Part shown: piece after piece, positions 36,430 to 43,332 of the stretch
Position numbering within the stretch: position 1 is the stretch's first letter
Layout: every line of letters starts with the position of its first letter
NCBI RefSeq assembly: GCF_017308075.1
Contig: NZ_JAFKFX010000026.1
Coordinates: 186,001-250,000, forward strand
Origin: Allobosea sp.
Lineage (GTDB): Bacteria > Pseudomonadota > Alphaproteobacteria > Rhizobiales > Beijerinckiaceae
Reading direction: 5' to 3'
Length of the DNA stretch: 64,000 nucleotides
Program-made: the position numbers and the translations under genes
Notes under the pieces: model-generated
Seen by the model: the letters and a program-made list of their open reading frames with translations, nothing else
What the model was told of the DNA's origin: nothing
The model's database searches: none

Positions 36430-38472
36430 CTATCTGATCACGAAGCAGGCGCTCTGCGCCGCCAGCGCCCGTGCCTCCTCGAGATCGCTCGAGGCGCTGG
36501 CATGGATCGCAAAGAGCGGATCGCCGATCGCGACGCTGTCGCCGACGCTGCGGCGGAGATCGATGCCGGCGGCCTTGTCGAAAGGCGCGCCGGCGCGCCG
36601 GGCAATGCCGGCGACGGCCCAGCCATCGATCTCGGTGACCGTGCCGGCCTGCTCGGCGCGAACGGTATGGACCAGCAGCCCCGGCATCACCGGCGGCTCG
36701 CGGCGTCCCTGCGCCGTGACGATGCGCTCGAAGGCCGACCGCGCCGCGCCCGAGCGCAGCAATTCTTCGGCGCGCGCGCGTCCGGCCTCGACCGAACGCA
36801 GCGCCGGGTCCCAGGCCAGGATGCGGCCGGCGAAGAACAGCGCCTTGGCGACGAGATCGGCGGGGGCCTGCGGGTCGTTGTCGAGCGCCCAGGCGACGTC
36901 GCGGCATTCCAGCGCCGGGCCGATGCCGCGCCCGATCGGCCGGGTGCCATCGGTCGGGAAGGCCTCGACGACGAGGCCGAGCCCGCGCCCGACCGTCTCG
37001 AACAGGGCGGCGAGATCGGCGGCCTCGTCCTGCGATTTAAGCTTGGCGCGCGGGCCATAGGGCAGGTCGACGATCACATGGGTCGAGCCGGCCGTCTTCT
37101 TCTTCGACAGGATCGAGGCGACGGACCAGCGATTGGAATCGATGCCGAGCGGCCGTGTGATCGCGTTCATCACGTCGTCGACGACGGAATGGTTCAGCCG
37201 GCCGTTCCAGGCGATGCAGGCGCGGGCTTTCTCGACGCAGGCGCGCAGTTCCGCCGGGGTGAGCTCGACATCGGCGAGCGCCTCCATCGCATCGGCCGTG
37301 CCGGCGGCCGAGGTGATGGCGCGCGACGAGGTCTTCGGCATCAGGAAGGCGCCATGGGCGGCGATGATCGGCACCACGATCAGCGTGATCCGGCTGCCGG
37401 GAATGCCGCCCATCGAATGCTTGTCGACAACGATCTTGTCGGACCAGCTGATCTGCTGGGCGAAACGGGTGCGGACGCGGGCGAGCGAGACGACCTCGTC
37501 ATCGCTGAGCTTCTGCGTCGCCGCGACGAGGAAGGCCGCGACCTCGCCATCGGGATAGCGGGATTCGACGATGTCGCGGATCAGCGTGTGATACTGCGCC
37601 TCCGAGAGCGCCCCGCCCTGGATCTTGCGAGTCAGTGCGGCGCGGCTTTCCGGCGAGGGTGTACGCCGGATCGAGACCTCAGTGCCCTCGGCCAGGCCGA
37701 GCTCGGCAAAGGCCTCGCTGGACAGGCCGATCTCGTCGGGGGCGAGCGCGGCGGGCAGGTCCGCGACCTGGATGTCGGAGCGGATGCTGGCGCCGGCGCC
37801 GGTGATCTCGATCCGACCCGGCCCGAGATAGTCGAAACCGTTGACGAGCTCGCCCTTGGCCGGGAGCCAGGCGCAATGGGCCCGCCCGGCGAAGACCGGC
37901 AGGCGGCGCAGGCGCAAGGTGTTGGCGGCCGATTCGACTGCGGCGACGAAGCGCTCGATCCCGGTTTCCGGGCTCTGATCATTGCAGACGGTGACCGTGC
38001 GGATGCCGTCCGGCCAGGGCTCGACCTTGCGGGCGAGCCTGTCGCCTATGGCGTTGCCCTGCTCGCGGCCGCGTCCGGCGATGCGGGCCGCCAGGATCTC
38101 GGCCGGTGCCGTGACCTCGACGATGACGAAACGCGGCAGCAGCGCCGCCAGTTCGGCGATGACGGCGCGCGAGCCATTGGCGATGACGTGGCGGCCGTTC
38201 TCGATCGCGCCCAGCAGGCTACGGGGCAGGCCATAGCGCAGGCCATGGGCGCTCCAGCCGATGAGGAAATCGCCTGCGGCCTCGCGTGCCGCGAATTCGG
38301 CATCCGTCGCCGCCTCATGCGCCTCGCCGGGCGAGCCGGCGGGGCGGGTGATGACGCGCCTGGCGAAGACATAGCGCCCGGTTGGCTCCAGGACCTGCCT
38401 GGCGCCGTCGATCAAGGTGTCCTTGCCGCCGCCGCTGGGGCCGACGACAAAGAAGAACGTTCCCGGGCGCAT
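36430..38472 (-). CDS. Fusion of PhnN-type ribose-1,5-bisphosphokinase and archaeal-type nucleoside-monophosphate phosphorylase
   Basis: A 680-residue two-domain protein. Residues 1-183 are PhnN: Walker A GPSGGGKD (11-18), FARRVITRPA, and GEAHEAATDAEF to WSAHGLRYGLP, which match ribose-1,5-bisphosphokinase. Residues about 188-680 are a thymidine-phosphorylase-fold enzyme of the archaeal AMP-phosphorylase type: an N-terminal small domain, DKHSMGGIPGSRITLIVVP, and MPKTSSRAITSAAGTADAME. The expected chemistry is NMP + Pi to base + ribose 1,5-bisphosphate, then ATP-dependent conversion to PRPP by the first domain. The frame runs to 38595 but MRPGTFFFVVG at 38472 is the real start, seven bases after nadC. 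No phn, RuBisCO or R15P isomerase genes are near. I know of no characterised protein with this fusion. Confidence 0.85.
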   Translation of the reverse strand: MRPGTFFFVVGPSGGGKDTLIDGARQVLEPTGRYVFARRVITRPAGSPGEAHEAATDAEFAAREAAGDFLIGWSAHGLRYGLPRSLLGAIENGRHVIANGSRAVIAELAALLPRFVIVEVTAPAEILAARIAGRGREQGNAIGDRLARKVEPWPDGIRTVTVCNDQSPETGIERFVAAVESAANTLRLRRLPVFAGRAHCAWLPAKGELVNGFDYLGPGRIEITGAGASIRSDIQVADLPAALAPDEIGLSSEAFAELGLAEGTEVSIRRTPSPESRAALTRKIQGGALSEAQYHTLIRDIVESRYPDGEVAAFLVAATQKLSDDEVVSLARVRTRFAQQISWSDKIVVDKHSMGGIPGSRITLIVVPIIAAHGAFLMPKTSSRAITSAAGTADAMEALADVELTPAELRACVEKARACIAWNGRLNHSVVDDVMNAITRPLGIDSNRWSVASILSKKKTAGSTHVIVDLPYGPRAKLKSQDEAADLAALFETVGRGLGLVVEAFPTDGTRPIGRGIGPALECRDVAWALDNDPQAPADLVAKALFFAGRILAWDPALRSVEAGRARAEELLRSGAARSAFERIVTAQGRREPPVMPGLLVHTVRAEQAGTVTEIDGWAVAGIARRAGAPFDKAAGIDLRRSVGDSVAIGDPLFAIHASASSDLEEARALAAQSACFVIR

Positions 38473-38479
38473 GGTCTGA

Positions 38480-39313
38480 TCAGGCTTCGTCGAGGCCGAT
38501 GTCGACGGCGGGTGCCGACTGGGTGATCTTGCTGGTCGAGATATAGTCGACGCCGGTCTGGGCGATCGGACCGATCGTGTCGATGCGGATGCCACCGGAG
38601 GCCTCGACCTTGGCGCGGCCGGCGATCAGCCCGACCGCCTTGGTCATGTCGGCGACCGACATGTTGTCGAGCATGATCACATCGGCGCCGGCTTTGACGG
38701 CCTCCTCGACCTGTTCGAGCCGGTCGCATTCGACCTCGAGCTTGGTCAGCACCGGCAGCGTCTTGCGGGCGCGCTCGACGGCGGCGGTGATGCTGCCGCA
38801 CACGGCGATATGATTGTCCTTGATCATCACGCCGTTATCGAGGCCGAGGCGATGATTGAGGCCGCCGCCGCAGGTCACGGCATGCTTCTCCATCATGCGC
38901 AGGCCGGGCGTGGTCTTGCGGGTGTCGATCAGCCGCGCCTTGGTGCCGGCGATGGCGGCGACATAGCGCGCGGTCTCGTTGGCGATGCCCGAAAGGCGCT
39001 GGGCGATGTTGAGCGCGGTGCGCTCGGCGGTCAGCACGCTGCGCGCGGCGCCTTCGATCTCCATCAGGATGGCGCCCTTCTCGACCTTGTCGCCATCCTT
39101 GACCAGCAGCTTCACCTTGAGCTCGGGATCGTAGCGCTTGAAGACACGGGCGGCGACCTCGATGCCGGCGACGATCATCGGCTCGCGGGCGTTCATGTGG
39201 AACTTACCGGTCTCGTCCGGCTCGATCATGACCTGCACGGTCAGGTCGCAGGCGCCGATATCCTCGGTCAGCCAGAGATCGATCAGGCGATCCGTCGCAA
39301 AGCTGTCGTACAT
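38480..39313 (-). CDS. nadC: Nicotinate-nucleotide pyrophosphorylase (quinolinate phosphoribosyltransferase)
   Basis: A 277-residue NadC. Signatures are LTEDIGACDLT near the N-terminus, AERTALNIAQRLSGIANET (about residues 95-113), RLIDTRKTTPGLRMMEKHAV (about 128-147) with the substrate-binding RKTTPG, CGGGLNHRLGLDNGVMIKDN (150-169) and IMLDNMSVADM and VEASGGI for PRPP and magnesium binding. It converts quinolinate and PRPP to nicotinate mononucleotide, CO2 and PPi. It is not with nadA/nadB but is coupled to a phosphorylase-kinase fusion and preceded by a nic-type operator, which suggests a catabolic copy. ModD is a related alternative but no molybdate genes are present. Confidence 0.92.
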   Translation of the reverse strand: MYDSFATDRLIDLWLTEDIGACDLTVQVMIEPDETGKFHMNAREPMIVAGIEVAARVFKRYDPELKVKLLVKDGDKVEKGAILMEIEGAARSVLTAERTALNIAQRLSGIANETARYVAAIAGTKARLIDTRKTTPGLRMMEKHAVTCGGGLNHRLGLDNGVMIKDNHIAVCGSITAAVERARKTLPVLTKLEVECDRLEQVEEAVKAGADVIMLDNMSVADMTKAVGLIAGRAKVEASGGIRIDTIGPIAQTGVDYISTSKITQSAPAVDIGLDEA

Positions 39314-39384
39314 CGAAACCCCTCCTCGGGCGTGATCGCCTTGACCTTTTCCCGCGGAATCGGTCGGCCGATCCGAAGGTAAAT

Positions 39385-39402
39385 TTATTTGTATACGAAT
39401 AA
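39385..39402. promoter_or_regulatory. Nic-type operator a (before nadC)
   Basis: TTATTTGTATACGAATAA, centred between 39393 and 39394, is palindromic with one mismatched pair (TTATTTGTA/TACGAATAA). It lies about 72 bases upstream of the nadC start and carries the shared core TTTGTATACGAA. Together with the site at 39619-39638 it frames the divergent nadC/hnr promoter region, whose other 250 bases show no gene. Confidence 0.7.
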
Positions 39403-39618
39403 TAACAGTCGATTTTTCGGGCTGTCAATCAGAGCTGGATAGCGGCAAGCGGGCCGCCTGTCTCGCCGGGTGCCGGGCTTTTGGCTCATCGCGCGAGCAA
39501 GCGAAGAAAACCCAGGCTGTGGCGGCTTTAGCAGGCCTGCGCGCTTCTGCCCGGCCCGGTGGCTGGACCCCGTCCGGGCAGAGTGCCGACTTGACAGCCG
39601 GGCAACCATGCGCCACCA

Positions 39619-39638
39619 TCATTTGTATACAAATGATA
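39619..39638. promoter_or_regulatory. Nic-type operator b (before hnr)
   Basis: ATCATTTGTATACAAATGAT is a perfect 20-bp palindrome, the best in the window. It ends 28 bases before the ATG of hnr, so a bound protein would block the promoter or early transcription, as expected for a repressor such as a MarR protein. Confidence 0.8.
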
Positions 39639-39666
39639 TGGCCGGAAGTGACGGCGAGGGTTGACG

Positions 39667-41157
39667 ATGAGCCTGGAGGAAACGGCCACGGCCACGGCCG
39701 CCGACGACAAGATTCGCTGCGATGCCTGTCCGGTCATGTGCTACATCAAGCCGGGCGCGGTCGGTGCCTGCGACCGCTATGGCAATGTCGACGGCAATCT
39801 CGTCCGGGTCGATCCGCATGTGATGCTCGACCGCACCATCGATCAGGGCGGCGAGTTGGTTTCCTTCGCCGGCCCGCGTGAATGGGATGGCGACATCCTG
39901 CACCAGCCCGGCACCTTCGTCACGGCGATCGGCGCCGGCACGACCTATCCCGACTACAAGCCCGCGCCCTTTATCGTCTCTTCCGAGGTCGACGGCGTCG
40001 ACATGGTCACCGTCGTGACCGAGGGCATCTTCAGCTATTGCGGCGTCAAGGTGAAGATCGACACCGACCGCTTCCTCGGCCCGGAGACCGCGATCGTGCG
40101 CGTCGAGGGCGAGGCGGTCGGCCATGTCACTTCGGGCGAATACGGCTCACAGATGCTGTCGCTCGGCGGCGTTCACCACCTGACCGGCGGCTCGAAGAAG
40201 GAGGGCCGCGTCACCTGCGACGCGCTGCTCCAGCTCAGCAACGGCAAGGCGGTCGAGCTTACGATCGATGGCGGCGAGACCGTCATCGTCCAGGCCGGCA
40301 AGCCGCCGATCGTCAACGGCGTCGAGGAAAGCCGGATGCGCGTCGGCTGCGGCTCGGCGACGATCGGCATCTTCGCCAAGCAATGGCATGGCAAGGTCGA
40401 CGAGGTCGTGGTCGTCGACGACCACATCACCGGCGTGCTCTCGGAGCACCAGGCCGGCAAGCTGCTCGGCATGCCGGCGACGGGCCTGAAGATGAAGGGG
40501 CGGCGCTCGACGCCCGGCCGCTATTTCCAGGTCGCGCAACCCGGCACCGGCTGGGGCGGTACCAATATCAGCGATCCCCTGACCATTCTCGGGCCGTTCG
40601 ATCCGAAGGTCGCCTATCCCGGCCTGCGCCTGCTGATGGTCTCGACCACCGGCGAGCACGCCGCCTATTACGAGCTCGACGAGAAGCTCGTACCGGTCGA
40701 GATGCAGATGCCGGAGCGGCTGGTCGAGCCGGTCGAGCGCATCGCCGAGAATTGCGAGCCGGCGCTTTCGACCGTGCTGTTTATCGGCGGCGCCGGCGGT
40801 TCGCTGCGGGCCGGCGTCACCGAGAATCCCGTCAGGCTGACGCGCTCGGTCAAGGACGCGCTGACCTATGTCACCTGCGGCGGCGCACCGGTCTATATCT
40901 GGCCGGGCGGCGGCATCACCTTCATGGTCGACGTCACCCGCCTGCCCGAGAACGCCTTCGGCTATGTGCCGACGCCGGCCCTGGTCGCGCCGCTCGAATT
41001 CACCATGAAGCTCTCCGACTATCAGGAGCTCGGCGGGCATATGGACCATGTCCGGCCGCTTTCTGAGCTCAACGCCGACGGCCGGCTGAAGCTGCCGCAG
41101 CGGCTCGACAATCCCTGGCCGCTGGCGCCGGAGCGGATACGCCGCTCGCACGGCTGA
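39667..41157 (+). CDS. hnr: 6-hydroxynicotinate reductase
   Basis: A 496-residue protein of the family annotated as 6-hydroxynicotinate reductase, named after the Eubacterium barkeri enzyme that reduces 6-hydroxynicotinate to 1,4,5,6-tetrahydro-6-oxonicotinate with reduced ferredoxin. The N-terminus has an iron-sulfur-type cysteine pattern, RCDACPVMCYIKPGAVGACD (C-x2-C-x3-C-x9-C, about residues 18-35). Later parts include GVHHLTGGSKKEGRVTCDAL, VGCGSATIGIF and GGAPVYIWPGGGITFMVDV. ATG 39667 is favoured over TTG 39661 because GCGAGGG gives correct spacing. First gene of an operon with UPF0280 and two AA_synth genes. The assignment rests on family recognition plus the nicAB, ena and ferredoxin neighbours. 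Confidence 0.85.
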   Translation: MSLEETATATAADDKIRCDACPVMCYIKPGAVGACDRYGNVDGNLVRVDPHVMLDRTIDQGGELVSFAGPREWDGDILHQPGTFVTAIGAGTTYPDYKPAPFIVSSEVDGVDMVTVVTEGIFSYCGVKVKIDTDRFLGPETAIVRVEGEAVGHVTSGEYGSQMLSLGGVHHLTGGSKKEGRVTCDALLQLSNGKAVELTIDGGETVIVQAGKPPIVNGVEESRMRVGCGSATIGIFAKQWHGKVDEVVVVDDHITGVLSEHQAGKLLGMPATGLKMKGRRSTPGRYFQVAQPGTGWGGTNISDPLTILGPFDPKVAYPGLRLLMVSTTGEHAAYYELDEKLVPVEMQMPERLVEPVERIAENCEPALSTVLFIGGAGGSLRAGVTENPVRLTRSVKDALTYVTCGGAPVYIWPGGGITFMVDVTRLPENAFGYVPTPALVAPLEFTMKLSDYQELGGHMDHVRPLSELNADGRLKLPQRLDNPWPLAPERIRRSHG

Positions 41158-41160
41158 GCG

Positions 41161-42048
41161 ATGTTCGAGCCCCCCTCCGCGCGCCTGCTGCCAGACGGCA
41201 AGCGCCTGCTGCTCCAGCAGGGGCCGATCGACCTCGTCGTCGAGGCGACCGGCCCGGCGGCGGCGGTCGAGGCGGCCTATCGGGCGGCGATGCGGCGCTT
41301 CGACGGGCTGCTCGCGGAGCTCTGCGGCGAGCTTGCCCTGCTACGCTCGCCGGTGCGGGCGAACAGCCCGGTTCCGGAAGGGCCGGTCGCCCGGCGGATG
41401 CATCAGGCGGTCGCCCCCTTCGCCGGCAGGATCTTCATCACGCCGATGGCTGCTGTTGCCGGCTCGGTGGCGCAGGAAATCCTCGACGTCATGGTCGAGG
41501 CTGCGCCGCTGGCGCGTGCCTATGTCAATAATGGCGGCGACATCGCCCTGCATCTGGCCGATGGCGAGGCCTTCCGGATCGGCCTTGTGGAACGTCCGGA
41601 CCGGCCAAATCTCTTCGCCACCGCCAGCATCGCCGCCCGCGATCCGGTGCGCGGCATCGCGACCTCCGGCTATCTCGGCCGCAGCTTTTCACTGGGCATC
41701 GCCGAGGCGGTGACCGTGCTCGCCCCGAGCGCCGCCATGGCCGATGCGGCCGCGACCGTGATCGCCAATGCGATCGACCTGCCGGGCCATGCTGCGATCG
41801 AGCGCCTGCCGGCCGAGGCCATCCAGGTCGACAGCGATCTCGGCGCGCGCCTCGTCACCCGCAAGGTCGGACCGCTGACCGAGACCGAAATCGAAACGGC
41901 GCTCGCAGCCGGCCTCGCCGAGGCGCAGCACCTGCGCGGAGCCGGCCTGATCGTCGCCGCCGCGATGCATCTTCAGGGCGTGAGCCGGGCTCTCGCCACG
42001 CCTATGATCCTTCAAGAACAAGCCGAGAGGAGACTTGCCCGTGCCTGA
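41161..42048 (+). CDS. UPF0280 family protein, ApbE-like; possible flavin transferase for Hnr
   Basis: A 295-residue UPF0280 protein starting three bases after hnr. It carries ApbE-like patterns: YVNNGGDIALHLADG (about residues 120-134; ApbE proteins have a similar GGDI), RGIATSGYLGRSFSLGIAEAV (about 164-184) and TVLAPSAAMADAAATVIANA (about 185-204), like the C-terminal part of FMN transferases. The E. barkeri Hnr is reported to hold covalent flavin, so a role in flavinylating Hnr is a reasonable inference. No classical S/T-GAT flavinylation motif is obvious in Hnr (nearest is CGSATIG), so this remains open. The family's function is unknown. Confidence 0.8.
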   Translation: MFEPPSARLLPDGKRLLLQQGPIDLVVEATGPAAAVEAAYRAAMRRFDGLLAELCGELALLRSPVRANSPVPEGPVARRMHQAVAPFAGRIFITPMAAVAGSVAQEILDVMVEAAPLARAYVNNGGDIALHLADGEAFRIGLVERPDRPNLFATASIAARDPVRGIATSGYLGRSFSLGIAEAVTVLAPSAAMADAAATVIANAIDLPGHAAIERLPAEAIQVDSDLGARLVTRKVGPLTETEIETALAAGLAEAQHLRGAGLIVAAAMHLQGVSRALATPMILQEQAERRLARA

Positions 42049-42625
42049 GATCGTCGTGCGGAAATATGCCGTGACCGTGGAGGAGATCTTTCACGAGGGC
42101 GGCCCGGCCGCGTCCGTGCCGCTGAAGCGCGGCGCGGCGCTGGCGGTGATCGCCAATCCTTACGCCGGTCGCTATGTCGAGGACATCCAGGGCTTCATGG
42201 ATGATCTCAAGCCCTTCGGCCTCGCCATGGCGCGGCGCCTGCTCGCGGCGATGGGCGGCGACGTCAAGGCGATCCAGGGCTATGGCAAGGGTGCCATCGT
42301 CGGCGCCGCCGGCGAGATCGAGCATGGCGCGCTCTGGCATGTGCCGGGTGGCTATGCGATGCGCGAACTGCTGGGGGACGCCAAGGCGATCGTGCCTTCG
42401 ACCAAGAAGGTCGGCGGGCCGGGCACGCGGCTCGATATTCCGGTCACCCATGTCAACGCCTCCTATGTCCGCAGCCATTTCGACGCCTTCGAGATCGGCA
42501 TCACCGACGCGCCCAGGGCCGACGAACTGCTGCTCGCGCTGGTGATGACGACGGGTTCACGCATCCATGCCCGCGTCGGCGGCCTGAAGGCGAGCGAGAT
42601 CAAGGGCGAGGACGGGCTGAGATGA
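42041..42625 (+). CDS. AA_synth (DUF1185) family protein, first of a tandem pair
   Basis: A 194-residue protein of the amino-acid-synthesis (PF06684) family, for which no reaction is firmly known. It contains RGAALAVIANPYAGRYVEDI, QGYGKGAIVGAAGEIEHGAL, YVRSHFDAFEIGITDAPRAD and ends VGGLKASEIKGEDGLR. Start is GTG 42041 after GAGAGGAGA; it overlaps UPF0280 by eight bases and the next gene by four. It is a paralogue of its neighbour at roughly half identity by eye. In a nicotinate operon it may act after ring opening, or form a hetero-oligomer with the second copy; this is inference. Confidence 0.8.
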   Translation: MPEIVVRKYAVTVEEIFHEGGPAASVPLKRGAALAVIANPYAGRYVEDIQGFMDDLKPFGLAMARRLLAAMGGDVKAIQGYGKGAIVGAAGEIEHGALWHVPGGYAMRELLGDAKAIVPSTKKVGGPGTRLDIPVTHVNASYVRSHFDAFEIGITDAPRADELLLALVMTTGSRIHARVGGLKASEIKGEDGLR

Positions 42626-43206
42626 AGGCTTCCATCCGCAAGATCGTCACCATACTCGACGAGACCCATTCCGAGATGGGCCAGCCCGTCGCGCCGGCGA
42701 TCCGCCGGGTCGCGGCGGTGGCGGTGATCGCCAATCCCTTCGCCGGCAAATACCAGCCCGATCTCTCCGAGCTGATCGAGATCGGCGAGGAGCTCGGCGA
42801 CCTGCTCGGCCGCTATGCGCTGAAGGCGCTCGGCATCGAGGGCGAGGCCGTGCAGGGCTATGGCAAGGCCGCCGCCGTCGGTGAGGACGGCGAATATGAG
42901 CATGCGGCGGCGATCCTGCACCCGAAGCTCGGCGCGCCGCTGCGCAAGCTGCTCGGCAAGGCGCCGGCTCTGATCCCGTCCTCGAAGAAGCGCGGTTCGC
43001 TCGGCGTCGTCCTCGACATTCCGCTCGGCCACAAGGCCGGCGCCTATGTCCGCAGCCATTTCGACGGCATGGAGGTCCGCATTCCCGATGCGCCGCGCGC
43101 CGGCGAGATCGTCGTCGCGGTGGCGCTGACCAGCGGCGGTCGCCCGCTGCCGCGCGTCGGCGGCCTGACCCATGACGAGGTCAAGGGCGAGGACGGGCTG
43201 CGCTGA
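42622..43206 (+). CDS. AA_synth (DUF1185) family protein, second of a tandem pair
   Basis: A 194-residue paralogue of the preceding protein, starting at an ATGA overlap. It shares AAVAVIANPFAGKY, VQGYGKAAAVGEDGEYEHAA, YVRSHFDGMEVRIPDAPRAG and the ending VGGLTHDEVKGEDGLR. Conserved His, Asp and Lys positions (EHA, RSHFD, KGEDG) occur in both copies, so both may be catalytically competent. Last gene of the hnr operon; repeat A copy 4 follows and then the convergent nicB. Confidence 0.8.
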   Translation: MKASIRKIVTILDETHSEMGQPVAPAIRRVAAVAVIANPFAGKYQPDLSELIEIGEELGDLLGRYALKALGIEGEAVQGYGKAAAVGEDGEYEHAAAILHPKLGAPLRKLLGKAPALIPSSKKRGSLGVVLDIPLGHKAGAYVRSHFDGMEVRIPDAPRAGEIVVAVALTSGGRPLPRVGGLTHDEVKGEDGLR

Positions 43207-43244
43207 GAGGCGTCCACGTTTCAGATTGGCGCTCGAAACTCCAT

Positions 43245-43325
43245 GTCATGCTCGCCCTTGTGGCGAGCATCCGCGTGTTGAGCGAAGGAAGATGCGGATG
43301 GCCGGAACAAGCCCGACCATGACGT
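43245..43325 (-). repeat. Dispersed palindromic repeat A, copy 4
   Basis: Reverse-orientation copy with ATGTCATGCTCGCCCTTGTG, GGCGAGCATCCGCGTGTTGA and a diverged right arm GGCCGGAACAAGCCCGACCA. It lies between the convergent AA_synth and nicB genes and just misses the nicB stop codon at 43333. Confidence 0.82.
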
Positions 43326-43332
43326 CGAGTGG

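Noticed and set aside
36430-38472. Reading the fusion gene as a simple thymidine phosphorylase or a phosphonate (C-P lyase) kinase
   Set aside because: Both domains are full-length, the phosphorylase half has archaeal AMP-phosphorylase signatures, and no deo or phn genes are in the window.
38480-39313. NadC homologue as ModD
   Set aside because: It has the NadC motifs RKTTPGLR and CGGGLNHR and there is no molybdate transport gene nearby; the MoCo need of NicB alone does not justify ModD.
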